64,000 bases of DNA from Gaiellasilicea sp963791905 (GCA_963791905.1 CAWBTX010000004.1:310001-374000), one strand, 5' to 3'. Counted from the stretch's first letter, positions 33,080-43,114 are shown. Notes: generated by a model not told the origin, from the sequence alone. A program made the numbers and translations.

Positions 33080-34053
33080 GGCAGCCGTGAGAACCAGAGC
33101 GACGAAAGCACCGCGCCGAGGAGCAGCAGCACTGCGCCGGCGGCAGTGAAGACGACCGTCAGCTCGCGCTGCTCCGTCTCTTCGCCGACCTGCGACCCGA
33201 TCTCGTCGTACACGCTTCGAAGCGCCTCCGAATCTGCTGCCTCGAAGAAGCGGCCGCCCGTCATCTCGGCCACCTGGGACAGCGTCTCGGGGTCCGGCGG
33301 CACGGCGATCGTGCGCGTGCCGCCGTAGCCGTCCGGGCCCTCGATCGTGCCCTCGGCCGTACCGAGGGCGACCGTGTAGACCGGGACCTTCGCGTCGACG
33401 GCCTCCTGCGCGGCCTCGATCGGCTCGAAGTCGCCGGTCGTGTTCGCGCCGTCCGAGAGGACGAGGACGACGACGGGACTCTCGCCCTCGGCGGGCGCCT
33501 GCTCGTCCTCCTCGAGGTTCTGGACGCCGAGCTCGACCGAGCGGACGATCGCATCGCCGAGGGCCGTGCCGTTGTCGGCCTCGAGCTCCTCGAGCGCGCG
33601 CACGGCCTCCTCGCGGTCCGCGGTCGGCGGGACGATCACGTCGGCCTGGTCGGAGAACGAGACGACGCCGACCTGGAAGTCCTCGGGCAAGCCGTCGACG
33701 AACGAGCTCGCGGCGGCGCGGGCGACGGCCATGCGGTCGGGAGCGACGTCGGTCGCCGTCATCGAGCCGGAGCTGTCCATCGCGAGGATCACCGTCGCCT
33801 CCTGGCGCGGCACCGCAACGGCCATCTCCGGGCGGGCGAGGCCGACCACGAGAGCGCTCAGCGCGAGGAGCGTGAGAACGGGAGGGACGTGCCGGCGCCA
33901 GCGCGGCCGGCGCGCCACGATGTTCGCGAGCAGGTCGACGTTGGTGAACCGCGCCACGTAGCGCGGCCGGCGGCGCTGCATGATCAGGTAGGCGATCGCG
34001 ACGAGCCCGACGACGACGAGGCCCCACAGGGCGAACGGCCACGCGAAGCTCAT
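33076..34053 (-). CDS. BatA-like VWA-domain membrane protein
   Basis: 325 residues, ATG at 34053 overlapping the DUF58 stop (ATGA-type). Two N-terminal helices (WPFALWGLVVVGLVAIAYLI, VLTLLALSALVVGLARP), then a von Willebrand A domain with a perfect MIDAS (ILAMDSSGSMTATDV), VVVLVLSDGANTTGDF and the Thr ligand region, and a C-terminal helix. With MoxR and DUF58 it forms the classic MoxR-DUF58-VWA operon, an AAA/VWA chaperone-like machine at the membrane for assembling or activating partner proteins. Confidence 0.88.
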   Translation of the reverse strand: MSFAWPFALWGLVVVGLVAIAYLIMQRRRPRYVARFTNVDLLANIVARRPRWRRHVPPVLTLLALSALVVGLARPEMAVAVPRQEATVILAMDSSGSMTATDVAPDRMAVARAAASSFVDGLPEDFQVGVVSFSDQADVIVPPTADREEAVRALEELEADNGTALGDAIVRSVELGVQNLEEDEQAPAEGESPVVVLVLSDGANTTGDFEPIEAAQEAVDAKVPVYTVALGTAEGTIEGPDGYGGTRTIAVPPDPETLSQVAEMTGGRFFEAADSEALRSVYDEIGSQVGEETEQRELTVVFTAAGAVLLLLGAVLSSLWFSRLP

Positions 34054-34982
34054 CGCCGCCTCCTCTCCTGGACGAGGGCTCCCACGAGCGGCTTCAGCCA
34101 GTCGCCCGCGGTGGAGAGCACCACGTGGGCCGTGCCGGCGGAGCGCAGCTGCTGCGCGACCTCTGCCCGCTCGCGGGCTGCCTCCTCGCCGAACTCTGCG
34201 CGGAGCTTGCGGTCGCGCGTGTCGACCCGGACGGCTCGGTCGGACTCGGGGTCGACGAGCCAGAGGTCGCCGACGTCGACGAGCTCGAGCTCGCGCGGGT
34301 CGCTGATCTCGACGGCGACGACCTGATGCTTCGTTGCCAGCCGCAGAAGCGGGCGGCGCCAGTCGCGGGGGCCGCGGAAGTCGGACACGATGACGACGAC
34401 CGAGCGGCGGCGGGCGATCCGGTCGAGCCGCTTCAGGGCATGGCCGAGGGAGGTCGGCCCGGACGGCTCCAGATCCGGCTCGCGCCTGATCGCGTGCAGG
34501 AGCGGCAGCAGCGCCTTGGCGCCCTGGCGGGCGGGGGCCGTCCGCGGTCCCGTGTCGCCGAAGGTGGCGATTCCGAGCCGGTTGCCGCGCCGGGTCGTGA
34601 TGTGGCCGACTGCGAGCGCCGCGCCCTCGGCGACGTCCCACTTCCGCCGGTCGGCGGTGCCGAACGTCATCGACGGCGACGTGTCCAGCAGCAGCCAGCT
34701 GTCGGCGGCGCGCTCGGGCACGAACACGCGCACGTGCGGCTCGCCGGTCCGCGCGGTGACGTTCCAGTCCATGCGGCGGACGTCGTCGCCGAGGACGTAC
34801 GGCCGGACCTGTGCCAGCTCCATGCCGTCGCCCAGGAACCAGGCTCGGTTGTCGCCGGAGAGCAGGCCCTCGATGCGCAGGCGTACCAGCAGGTCGACCT
34901 TGCGCAGGAGCGCCTGCGGGATCTCACCGGGGCCGGGGCGCGCAGGCGTGCGAGCAGGCCCGAGCGCATGCAGCGAGGTCAT
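34050..34982 (-). CDS. DUF58 protein of the MoxR operon
   Basis: 310 residues. DUF58 hallmark: YVLGDDVRRMDWNVTARTGEPHVRVF, then a VWA-like core (LLLDTSPSMTFGT, VVVIVSDFRGPRDW). No membrane segments, so cytoplasmic. Start ATG 34982 overlaps the MoxR stop and its stop overlaps the VWA start, so all three genes are translationally coupled. Confidence 0.9.
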   Translation of the reverse strand: MTSLHALGPARTPARPGPGEIPQALLRKVDLLVRLRIEGLLSGDNRAWFLGDGMELAQVRPYVLGDDVRRMDWNVTARTGEPHVRVFVPERAADSWLLLDTSPSMTFGTADRRKWDVAEGAALAVGHITTRRGNRLGIATFGDTGPRTAPARQGAKALLPLLHAIRREPDLEPSGPTSLGHALKRLDRIARRRSVVVIVSDFRGPRDWRRPLLRLATKHQVVAVEISDPRELELVDVGDLWLVDPESDRAVRVDTRDRKLRAEFGEEAARERAEVAQQLRSAGTAHVVLSTAGDWLKPLVGALVQERRRR

Positions 34983-36001
34983 GCAACCTCCTCGCGCCCC
35001 AGCTCGAGGTGCGGCATCGGCACGGCCTCGAGGATCTTGTCCAGGATCTGATCCGCCGAGACACCCTCGGCGAGGGCCTCGTAGCCGAGCACGAGCCGGT
35101 GCCGGAGCACGTCCTTCGCGAGCTCGCGCACGTCCTGCGGGAGCGCGTAGCGCCGGCCGCGGAGAAGCGACAGCGCCCGGGCGCCGATGAGCAGGTTGAT
35201 CGGCCCGCGCGGGCTTGCGCCGAACTCGATGTAGGCGCCGAGCTCCTCGAGCCCGACCTCGGCCGGCCGCCGGGTCGCGGTGGCGAGGTCGAGCGCGTAG
35301 CGCGAGATCGCAGGGTCGACGTAGACGTTCTTCGTCGCTTGCCGAAGGGACTCGAGCGTCTCGAGCGAGAGCAGCTGCTCGACGGCGACGGGCTCGGCGA
35401 GCGCGCGGTGCAGGACGGTCAGCTCGTCCGAAGGCGCCGGGTAGTCGACGACGACCTTGAGCATGAACCGGTCGATCTGCGCCTCGGGCAGGGCGTACGT
35501 GCCCTCGGACTCGATCGGGTTCTGCGTCGCCATGACGAGGAACGGCGACGGCACGGCGTGCGTCTCCTTGCCGATCGTCACCTGGCGCTCCTGCATCACC
35601 TCGAGCAGCGCCGACTGCACCTTCGCGGGCGCGCGGTTGATCTCGTCGGCCAGGAGGAAGTTGCAGAAGACCGGGCCGAGCTCCGTCTCGAAGGTCGATG
35701 TCCGGCCGGGCCGGTACATCCGGGTGCCGACGAGGTCGGACGGGACCAGGTCGGGGGTGAACTGGATGCGCTGGAAGGTGCCGCCGAGCACCTCGGCGAC
35801 GGTCTTGATCGTCAGGGTCTTCGCGAGCCCGGGAACGCCCTCGATCAGCAGGTGCCCGTCCGCCAGGAGGCAGACGAACACGCGCTCGAGCATCTCGTCC
35901 TGGCCCGCGATGACGCGCTTGATCTCGAAGACGGCGGCCTCGACCGTCAGCTGTTCAGGGGTGCTGCTCCCGATGGGTCGCAGGTGCGGTTGCTCGTTCA
36001 A
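34979..36001 (-). CDS. MoxR-type AAA+ ATPase
   Basis: 340 residues from a TTG at 36001, picked because GAGGAGACC lies just upstream; an in-frame start at 36109 would add 36 residues without family similarity. Walker A LIEGVPGLAKT, Walker B FLLADEINRAP, sensor 1 VMATQNPIESEGTYALPEAQ and sensor 2 region GASPRGPINLL are all present. First gene of the MoxR-DUF58-VWA operon; it supplies ATP-driven remodelling of VWA-bound clients. Confidence 0.92.
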   Translation of the reverse strand: MNEQPHLRPIGSSTPEQLTVEAAVFEIKRVIAGQDEMLERVFVCLLADGHLLIEGVPGLAKTLTIKTVAEVLGGTFQRIQFTPDLVPSDLVGTRMYRPGRTSTFETELGPVFCNFLLADEINRAPAKVQSALLEVMQERQVTIGKETHAVPSPFLVMATQNPIESEGTYALPEAQIDRFMLKVVVDYPAPSDELTVLHRALAEPVAVEQLLSLETLESLRQATKNVYVDPAISRYALDLATATRRPAEVGLEELGAYIEFGASPRGPINLLIGARALSLLRGRRYALPQDVRELAKDVLRHRLVLGYEALAEGVSADQILDKILEAVPMPHLELGREEVA

Positions 36002-36123
36002 TCTGGTCTCCTCGTCGTGTCGGAGTTGCGACACGAGACTGTCGTTCGAACCTGAGAATCTCCTGGGAGCTCGTTGAGAGGTGCCTAAGCGTTCTCGGCC
36101 GCGCACCAAATAGGCTTGGCGGC

Positions 36124-38058
36124 GTGTCGAGCACAGGCCGGATCGACACCGGCGGCGCGCGGACGAGCGCCTTTCCTCCCATCGCGGAGTACGGCTTCCT
36201 GTCCGACTGTGCGACGTGCGCGCTCGTGGCGCCGAGCGGCGCCGTCGAGTGGCTCTGCCTGCCGCGGTTCGACTCCCCGAGCGTCTTCGGGGCGATCCTC
36301 GATCGCGACGCCGGCACGTTCCGGCTGGCGCCCGACGGAATCTCCGTACCCGCCGCCCGCCGGTACCTGCCCGGGACGATGGTGCTCGAGACGAGCTGGG
36401 GGACGCGGGGCGGCTGGATCATCGTCCGCGACGTCCTCCTGATCGGCCCGTGGCACCACGAGGAGGGGCGCTCCCGAACGTACCGGCGCTCCCCGACGGA
36501 CTACGACGCCGACCACGTGCTGCTGCGGCTCGTGCGCTGCGTGAACGGGGAGGTGCAGGTGAACCTCGACTGCGAGCCGTACTTCGACTACGGGCGCGTC
36601 CGCGCCCGGTGGGGCTACGACGGCGAGGGCTACCACTCTGCCGTCGCCCGCGGGGACGGCATCGATTTCGAGCTGCGTCTCATGACGGACATGCGCGTCG
36701 GCTTCGAAGGGTCGCGGGCGATCGCGCGAACGCGGATGAAGGAGAAGGAGACGCTCTTCGTTGCGCTCTCCTGGTCGGACTTCTCGCCTCAGCTCGAGAA
36801 CTACGAGGACGCGTACGAGCGGCTGGTGTGGACCGCTCACCACTGGCAGCACTGGCTCGACCGCGGCGAGTTCCCCGACCACCCCTGGCGCGCCCACCTG
36901 CAGCGGAGCGCGCTGACGCTGAAGGGGCTCTCCTACGCTCCCACGGGCGCGCTCGTCGCCGCGGCGACGACCTCGTTGCCCGAGACGCCGGGCGGTGAGC
37001 GCAACTGGGACTACCGGTACACGTGGATCCGCGACGCGACGTTCATGCTCTGGGCGCTCTACACGCTCGGGTTCGACTGGGAGGCGAACGACTTCTTCTA
37101 CTTCATCGCCGAGCTGGCCGAGGCCGAGCAGGGCCGGCTGCAGATCATGTACGGCATCGGCGGCGAGAGCGAGCTGCCCGAGCAGACGCTCGACCATCTG
37201 TCCGGGTACGACGGCGCGCGGCCGGTCCGGATCGGCAACGCCGCCCACAAGCAGGCGCAGCACGACGTCTGGGGCGCGGTGCTCGACGCCTTCTACCTGC
37301 GCACGAAGTCGCGCGACCAGCTGCCGGACCGGATCTGGCCGATCCTCGTCAGCCAGGTCGAGACCGCGCTCGAGCACTGGCGCGAGCCCGACCACGGCCT
37401 CTGGGAGACGCGCGGCGAGCCGCACCACTTCACCTCCTCGAAGCTGATGTGCTGGACCGCGACCGACCGCGGCGCCCGCCTCGCGGAGATCCACGGCGAC
37501 CTCGAGTACGCCGCCCGCTGGCAGTCGGCGGCCGACGAGATCAAGGCGGACATCCTCGCCAACGCTCTCGACGACCGCGGCGTCTTCTGCCAGCACTACG
37601 AGACGACGGCGCTCGACGCCTCGGTGCTGCTGATGCCGCTCGTCCGCTTCCTGCCGCCGACCGACGAGCGGATCCGGAAGACGGTCTTCGCCATCGCCGA
37701 CGAGCTGACGGTCGACGGCCTCGTGCTCCGCTACCGCACCGACCAGACCGACGACGGGCTCAGCGGCGAAGAGGGCTCGTTCACGATCTGCTCGTTCTGG
37801 CTCGTGTCGGCGCTCGTCGAGATCGGTGAGCTGAAGCGCGCCACCGACCTGTGCGACAAGCTGCTCTCCTACGCGAGCCCGCTGCTCCTGTACGCGGAGG
37901 AGATCGACCCCCGCAGCGGGCGCCACCTCGGCAACTTCCCGCAGGCGTTCACGCACCTGGCGCTGATCAACGCCGTCATGCACGTGATCCGCGCCGAGCA
38001 GGAGCTCGAGCCGGCGCGGATTCCGCTCGAAGATCGCTTCGCCCGGGACCGGGCGTAG
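36124..38058 (+). CDS. GH15 glucoamylase/trehalase-like enzyme
   Basis: 644 residues, GTG at 36124. N-terminal beta-sandwich beginning FPPIAEYGFLSDCATCALVAPSGAVEWLCLPRFDSPSVFG, followed by an (alpha/alpha)6 barrel with GGERNWDYRYTWIRDATF and EEGSFTICSFWLVSAL (catalytic Glu). This layout and length match the actinobacterial GH15 family whose mycobacterial member is a trehalase. No signal peptide, so intracellular. It could act with the GH13 and GH63 enzymes at 20.4-24.6 kb in trehalose/alpha-glucan turnover, although not adjacent. It is divergent from moxR. Confidence 0.88.
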   Translation: MSSTGRIDTGGARTSAFPPIAEYGFLSDCATCALVAPSGAVEWLCLPRFDSPSVFGAILDRDAGTFRLAPDGISVPAARRYLPGTMVLETSWGTRGGWIIVRDVLLIGPWHHEEGRSRTYRRSPTDYDADHVLLRLVRCVNGEVQVNLDCEPYFDYGRVRARWGYDGEGYHSAVARGDGIDFELRLMTDMRVGFEGSRAIARTRMKEKETLFVALSWSDFSPQLENYEDAYERLVWTAHHWQHWLDRGEFPDHPWRAHLQRSALTLKGLSYAPTGALVAAATTSLPETPGGERNWDYRYTWIRDATFMLWALYTLGFDWEANDFFYFIAELAEAEQGRLQIMYGIGGESELPEQTLDHLSGYDGARPVRIGNAAHKQAQHDVWGAVLDAFYLRTKSRDQLPDRIWPILVSQVETALEHWREPDHGLWETRGEPHHFTSSKLMCWTATDRGARLAEIHGDLEYAARWQSAADEIKADILANALDDRGVFCQHYETTALDASVLLMPLVRFLPPTDERIRKTVFAIADELTVDGLVLRYRTDQTDDGLSGEEGSFTICSFWLVSALVEIGELKRATDLCDKLLSYASPLLLYAEEIDPRSGRHLGNFPQAFTHLALINAVMHVIRAEQELEPARIPLEDRFARDRA

Positions 38059-38093
38059 GCCTCGTCCTTCCCCGGGCGGCGCTGCAACGGCTG

Positions 38094-39292
38094 TTACCTG
38101 GAGATGCGGTCCGGCGCGCCGTACGGCCGCAGCGCGTCCGGGATCTCGCCGCCGAAGTTCTCCAGGATCGCGAGCGCCATGCGATCGACGACCGCGGTGC
38201 CGTTCAGCGTGTGCACCGGCTCGAGCCCGCGCTCGCCGCGGTAGCGGATGCCGAGCCGCCGCGCCTGGAAGTCGGTCGTGTTGGAGACGGACGCGGTCTC
38301 GCGATAGCGGCCCTGGCTCGGGAACCAGATCTCGACGTCGTAGGTCTTCGCCGCCGCACTCGAGATGTCGCCCGCCGGGAGCACGACGACGCGGTAGGGC
38401 AGCTCGAGCTCGCCCACGAGCTCCTCCGTGTTCGCGAGCAGGAACTCGTGCTCGTCCCAGGACGTCTCCGGCGTCGGTGAACGAGAACTGCTCGACCTTG
38501 TTGAACTGGTGGACGCGGATCATCCCGCGCGTGTCCTTGCCTGCGGCCCCGGCCTCGCGGCGGAAGCACGGCGAGAAGGCGACGTAGCGGAGCGGCAGCT
38601 CCCCGGCCTCGAGGATCTCGCCCGCGTGCAGGCTCGCGAGCGGGATCTCCGCCGTGCCCGCCAGGTAGAGGCCGTCCGCGGGCAGCTCGTAGACGTTCTG
38701 CTCGTCGGACGGGAACGCGCCGGTGCCGATCAGCGCGTCCTCCCGCACGAGCACCGGCGGGAGCACGCTGATGAACCCCTTCTCGGCCAGGCGGTCGAGC
38801 GCGAAGCGGTAGAGGGCGAGGGAGAGCCTGGCCGTGTCGCCGATCCAGTAGCCGAAGCGCGCGCCCGACATCCGCGCCGCCCGCTCCATGTCGAACCGGC
38901 CGATCTCGGTGTGCTCGCGCGCGCCGTTCTCGCGCGGCTCGCCGACCCGTCGCACCTCGTCGACGTCCTCCTCCGAGGACCCGTCGGGGGTGTCCTCGTG
39001 CGGGACGTTCGGCACGCGCAGGGCGAGCCGGTCGCGCTCGGCCTCGGCCGCCGCCAGCTCCTCCTCGGCGGCCTTCAGCTCCTCCTTCACGCCCTGCAGC
39101 TCCTCGAGCTGCTCCGGCGTCGGTCTTCCCTTCAGCTTCGTCCGGCTGCGCAGCTCGTCCACGCGCGGGCACGAGCTCGCGCCAGCGCTCGTCGGCGGCG
39201 AGCAGGGCGTCGAACGTCTCGGCCGCGCCCTTGCGCGCGAGCGCCGCCCGATACGTCTCGGGGTCGTTGCGGGCGGCCTTGAGGTCGATCAC
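38094..39292 (-). CDS. serS: Seryl-tRNA synthetase, frameshifted
   Basis: Class II synthetase. GTG at 39292 (GTG-ATC-GAC, start of VIDLKAARNDPETYRAALARKG), coupled to the HAD gene stop by GTGA. The N-terminal coiled-coil arm carries KEELKAAEEELAAAEAERD. Motif 2 is FRREAGAAGKDTRGMIRVHQFNKVE; motif 3 lies near NTTDFQARRLGIRYRG. Two breaks, at about 39160 and 38465, split the frame (3n+2 over about 399 codons). An essential enzyme cannot be dead, so these breaks are the best internal evidence that many frameshifts here are sequence errors (unless another serS exists). Confidence 0.92.
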
Positions 39293-40115
39293 GCCCGTGA
39301 GTCTAGAAGCGTCTCCAGCACGGAGGCGACGCCGGCCTCGTTCGGCCCCGGGCACGTCCAGTCGGCGACCGCCTTCAGGCGCGGATGCGCGTCGGCGACC
39401 GCGATGCCGTAGCCGGCCCACTCGAGCAGCTCGACGTCGTTCTCGCCGTCGCCGAAGGCGATCGTCCGCGCCGGGTCGAAGCCGAGCAGCTCCGCCACGA
39501 AGGCCATGCCGTTGGCCCTTCGACACCTCGGGGCTGGCGAGCTCGAGGAAGATCGGCAGCGAGGTCGCGACGAAGAGCCGGTCGCGGAAGCAGCTCGCGA
39601 AAGCGCTCCGCCAGCGCCGCGATGCGCTGCTCGTCGTCGACCGCGACGAGCTTCGTCGGCGGGCGCTCGAGCCAGTCGAGAGGCGGCCGACCGCCGTCAC
39701 CGGGATGTTCTGGAAGCCGGCGTAGCGCTCGGCGTAGGCGTTCAGCTCCGCGACGTACAGGTCGTCGTCGACGTAGCAGTTGACGTGCACGCCCTCGTCC
39801 TCGAACGCCACCAGCGCCTCGCGCGCGAGCTCGACCTCGATCGGCACGTGCCGGAGGAACCTCGCCGCTCGCCGGATCGGCGACGAGCGCGCCCTGGTAG
39901 CAGACGACAGGGTCCTGGATCTCCGCCTGCTCGACATACGGCCGCACCGAGCGGAACATCCGGCCGGTCACGATCACGAACGGGATGCCACGGGCGCGGA
40001 CGCGGCCGATCGCCTCGATCGTGCGCGGCGAGAGGAGCGCGTCCTCGCCGATCAGCGTGCGGTCGAGATCGCACGCGACCGCCTCGACCGCGCGCGGGAA
40101 GTCGGCCGGAAGCCT
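39289..40115 (-). CDS. Cof-type HAD-IIB phosphatase, multiply frameshifted
   Basis: Pieces in order: AVACDLDRTLIGEDALLSP (motif I, with Arg after the second Asp in place of the usual Gly), GIPFVIVTGRMFRSVRPYV (motif II), the C2 cap NCYVDDDLYVAELNAYAERY, WLERPPTKLVAVDDEQRIAAL, and TIAFGDGENDVELLEWAGYGIAV (motif IV). At least three indels lie between 39520 and 39860. The start codon is unresolved just after the cytochrome stop. It dephosphorylates small phosphorylated metabolites. The stop overlaps the serS start. Confidence 0.75.
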
Positions 40116-40511
40116 CAGCCGGACGTGCTCTCGACGACGTACGCGGCGACGTCGGCGATCTGCTGCTCCGACAGCTGGTCTCCGAACGCGAGGCATCGCG
40201 CCGGCGCCGTTCGTCACCCGGTCGACCACGAGCTCCATGTCCGGCTGCGCCTCGTCGAGGTTCGGGCCGATCGAGCCGCTCGTCCCGGCCGCCTCGAGCG
40301 TGTGGCAGCTGCCGCAGCCGTTGGCCGCGAAGATCTCCTCGCCCGCGGCGGCGTCGCCCTCGAGCGTCGAGGTCGGCTCTTCCTCCGTCGTCTCCTCCGG
40401 CAACGTCCCGATGACGGTCTCGGGTGACGGCGTCACCTCTTCCTCGCCGCCGCAGGCGGCCAGGCCGACGAGCAGCAGTGCGAGAAGGGCGATCAGGGCG
40501 ATCCGCCTCAT
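40116..40511 (-). CDS. Cytochrome c lipoprotein, frameshifted
   Basis: ATG at 40511. A lipoprotein signal (IALIALLALLLVGLAAC, lipobox LAAC) is followed by an acidic Thr/Glu linker, then a class I cytochrome c domain with haem site CGSCH, GPNLDEAQPDMELV and, after a break near 40200, LSEQQIADVAAYVVEST. The axial Met is probably in NGAGAMP. Predicted electron carrier attached to the outer face of the membrane. Confidence 0.82.
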
Positions 40512-40522
40512 CCTCGCGGAGT

Positions 40523-41932
40523 CTAACCAGCGGTCGAACGGGCGGCGTCACTCGCCGGCGCGCGACGCCGGGTGGCCGTTCGAGCGTAGGCAGCAGGCCC
40601 CGCGCGCGCGAGCGCGACGGCCGCGACCGCGCCCACGCCGATCACATCCGACGGGGTGTCGTTGAGGAGGAGCGAGACGGCGATCGCGGCGAGGAAGGCG
40701 TCCGTGACCGGCGAGCGGGGTCGCCGGAGCGCGACCACGGCGAGAGCGGCGAGCCCGATGATGACGACGGCGATCGAGCCCGCGCCGGCGATAGTGCGGC
40801 GGACCGAGAGCTCGACGCGGTCGGCGAGGTCGCCGGCGAGTGCTCCCGGGCCGTCGCCGACGGCGCTCGTGACGTGGCTGTTGCCGCCCGTCGCGGCGTC
40901 GATCGCGACGAGGACGAGGGCGAGAGCGACGGCGACCGCGGCGAGGCCTGCGGCGCGAGCCGGCGTCAGGCGCAACCCGCGCGAGGCGCAGCACGAGCAC
41001 GGCGTAGCCGACCGCGAGCACGACGAGCCCGCCGCCGTCCGCGCCGAAGCGGTTGCCGCCGACCGTGACGAGCGCGAGCAGCGCCACCAGCGAGACCGGC
41101 CGACCCCAGGAGGGCGCCGCGCCGACGAGCGACGGCACGAGCAGCAGCGTCTCGAGCAGGTTGTTGATCCCGTAGAAGCGGCCCGACTGTGACGGCCCGA
41201 GCGGAGACAGCGCGACCGTCTCGGCGTCGAGGCCCATCGACAGGAGATACGGCGACGAGGACGGCCGTGCACGCAAGCCCGAGCGGCAGAACGAGCGGCG
41301 GCCACCCCCGCCGCGAGGGCGAGTGCGGGCTCGAGCCAGAGATTCGCCGCGAGCGCGACCAGGATCGCCCGGATCGCGAGCGGCGGTCGAGTGAAGGCGA
41401 GCGCGAGCACGACGGCCCCGAGCGCGAAGCGTGAGCGGCAGGCGCCAGCGGTCGTTTCGCTCGATCCGCCGGTCGAGCCGCTCGAGCTCGCCGACGGGAT
41501 CCTCCGACGGGACCGCGCGCAGCCGGCCGGTCGCGACGTCCGCGATCGGACACGAGGCCGTCGATCCGGGTCGAGCTCGAGGTGAGGAGCCCGTCCCAGC
41601 CGAGCACGGCGATCGGGTAGCGCACGTCGTTCTCGCTCCGGCCGGGCGGCGGCAGCGAGACCAGGATCTCCGGCTCGCCGGGCTCCCCGAGCTCCAGCAG
41701 CGGCTCGCCCGCCGGGCACGCCGCCGAGCAGGTCGTGCTCGACTCGGCCGCGGAGCAGCGCAGCCAGCGCCGCCTCGCGCGTGACCGTCGGGCCGGCACC
41801 GGGGACGAGGAGACCGAGGGCGGCCTCGCCCTCGTACCGCTCGAGCTCGAACGGCGGCACGACGCGCACGCCCGCCGCGGCCGGCGCAGCGAGGACGAGG
41901 CCGAGAGCCACGATCGCGACGAGCCGGCGCAC
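40523..41932 (-). CDS. Polytopic membrane protein, multiply frameshifted
   Basis: GTG at 41932. Signal-like start (LVAIVALGLVLAAPAAAGV), then an extracytoplasmic domain of about 150 residues (PPFELERYEGEAALGLLVPG, YPIAVLGWDGLLTSSSTRI). About ten hydrophobic segments follow (ALGAVVLALAFTRPPLAIR, SLVALLALVTVGGNRFGADG, VVALRRP, VTDAFLAAIAVSLLLND). At least three indels (about 41735, 41550 and 40975). An FYGINNLLETLLLVPSL stretch is reminiscent of membrane phosphatase or polysaccharide-assembly proteins, but no family is certain. It precedes the cytochrome gene on the same strand. Confidence 0.6.
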   Translation of the reverse strand: MRRLVAIVALGLVLAAPAAAGVRVVPPFELERYEGEAALGLLVPGAGPTVTREAALAALLRGRVEHDLLGGVPGGRAAAGARGARRAGDPGLAAAARPERERRALPDRRARLGRAPHLELDPDRRPRVRSRTSRPAGCARSRRRIPSASSSGSTGGSSETTAGACRSRFALGAVVLALAFTRPPLAIRAILVALAANLWLEPALALAAGVAAARSAARACVHGRPRRRISCRWASTPRRSRCLRSGRHSRAASTGSTTCSRRCCSCRRSSARRPPGVGRSRWWRCSRSSRSAATASARTAAGSSCSRSATPCSCCASRGLRLTPARAAGLAAVAVALALVLVAIDAATGGNSHVTSAVGDGPGALAGDLADRVELSVRRTIAGAGSIAVVIIGLAALAVVALRRPRSPVTDAFLAAIAVSLLLNDTPSDVIGVGAVAAVALARAGPAAYARTATRRRAPASDAARSTAG

Positions 41933-41952
41933 GCGTGAGAGGATCGCAGGCC

Positions 41953-42444
41953 GTGACGGCCGCCGACGCGCTGCCCGAGTTCCATCACCGCGAGTTCCAC
42001 TCGGTCGCGGTCGACGCCTCCGCCCGAGCGGCGCACTCGCGGCGGCGAAGGAGGTCCGCCTCGACGACGTTCCGGTCGTCCGGATCCTCGCGCGGCTGCG
42101 CGGGATGCGACCCGGCACCGGGCCGCTCTGGAACGCGTTGCAGGCGAACAGGTTCCGCGAGGTGGGTGACGACACGATCGTCTCCGTCGGGAAGCCCTGG
42201 CAGCCCCGCGGCGGGATGCGCCCGCACGTCGACGACTTCGCCGCGTTCGACGAGCCTGGCTACGCGAAGATGGCGATCGACCTCCGCTTCGTCGACGGCA
42301 GGCTGACGACGGAGACGCGCGTGTTCCTGACGAGCCGCGACGCCCGCCGTCGGTTCGGCGCCTACTGGCTCGTGATCCGGCCGTTCAGCGGGCTCACCCG
42401 CCGGGTCTGGCTGCGTGCCGCAAAGAAGCGCGCGGAGACAGTAG
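41953..42444 (+). CDS. DUF2867/SRPBCC-like protein, frameshifted
   Basis: GTG at 41953. LPEFHHREFHSVAVDASA, break near 42030, then ALAAAKEVRLDDVPVVRILARLRGM, GDDTIVSVGKPWQPRGG, MAIDLRFVDGRLTTETRVFLTSRDARRRFGAYWLVIRPFSGLTRRVWL. The beta-rich helix-grip-like pattern and closing LVIRPFSGLIR-type motif resemble DUF2867/SRPBCC proteins. A second small indel near the end would bring in the TAG at 42442-42444; otherwise the frame runs into the methyltransferase. Function unknown. Confidence 0.6.
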
Positions 42445-42453
42445 GTTTCGACC

Positions 42454-43080
42454 GTGATCGACGAGCGGATCGAGGCCTACGCCGAGGCCCACACGACCCC
42501 GCCGCCGGAGCTGCTCCAGGAGCTCGCGGCGGAGACCCGCGCCACGATGCGGCTGCCGCTGATGCTCACCGGCACCGTCGAGGGGCGGCTGCTCGAGCTC
42601 CTCGTGCACGCGAGCGGCGCTCGTCGCGTGCTCGAGATCGGCACGTTCACGGGCTACTCGGCGCTCTCGATGGCGGCAGCGCTGCCCGAGGGCGGGCACA
42701 TCGACACCTGCGACATCGAGCCCGCGCACGTCGAGGTCGCGGAGCGATTCATCGCGCAGAGCGAGCACGCGGACAAGATCACGGTCCACCTCGGGCCTGC
42801 CCTGGAGACGATCGCGCGGCTCGAGGGCGACTTCGACTTCGTCTTCATCGACGCCGACAAGCCGAACTACGACAACTACTACGAGGCCGTGCTGCCGCGG
42901 CTCACCCCGGGGGCCCTGATCGCGATCGACAACACGCTCTGGAGCGGCCGCGTGCTCGATCCGGAGGACGACCACTCGAAGGCGATCGCGGCCCTGAACG
43001 ACAAGCTCGCGGCCGACGAGCGCGTCGTCTGCGTCCAGCTGACCGTCCGCGACGGCGTCACGCTCGTTCGCAAGCGCTAA
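42454..43080 (+). CDS. SAM-dependent O-methyltransferase (family 3)
   Basis: 208 residues, GTG at 42454. Motif I VLEIGTFTGYSALSMAAALPEGG; the metal/substrate region FDFVFIDADKPNYDNYYE and IAIDNTLWSGRV match the Mg-dependent catechol/caffeoyl-CoA O-methyltransferase family. Cytoplasmic; acceptor unknown. Intact frame and normal length. Confidence 0.9.
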   Translation: MIDERIEAYAEAHTTPPPELLQELAAETRATMRLPLMLTGTVEGRLLELLVHASGARRVLEIGTFTGYSALSMAAALPEGGHIDTCDIEPAHVEVAERFIAQSEHADKITVHLGPALETIARLEGDFDFVFIDADKPNYDNYYEAVLPRLTPGALIAIDNTLWSGRVLDPEDDHSKAIAALNDKLAADERVVCVQLTVRDGVTLVRKR

Positions 43081-43114
43081 CCGCGTCCGTCGGCCCGGCC
43101 GTCTGAATGAGACG

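Noticed and set aside
36085..39162. Very long minus-strand open frame (over 1000 codons)
   Set aside because: Only its first part (serS) is real; the rest is antisense to the GH15 gene and has Arg/Val-rich shadow composition.
38094..39292. serS as a pseudogene
   Set aside because: All motifs survive and only single-base shifts separate them; the enzyme is essential, so sequence error is the simpler explanation.
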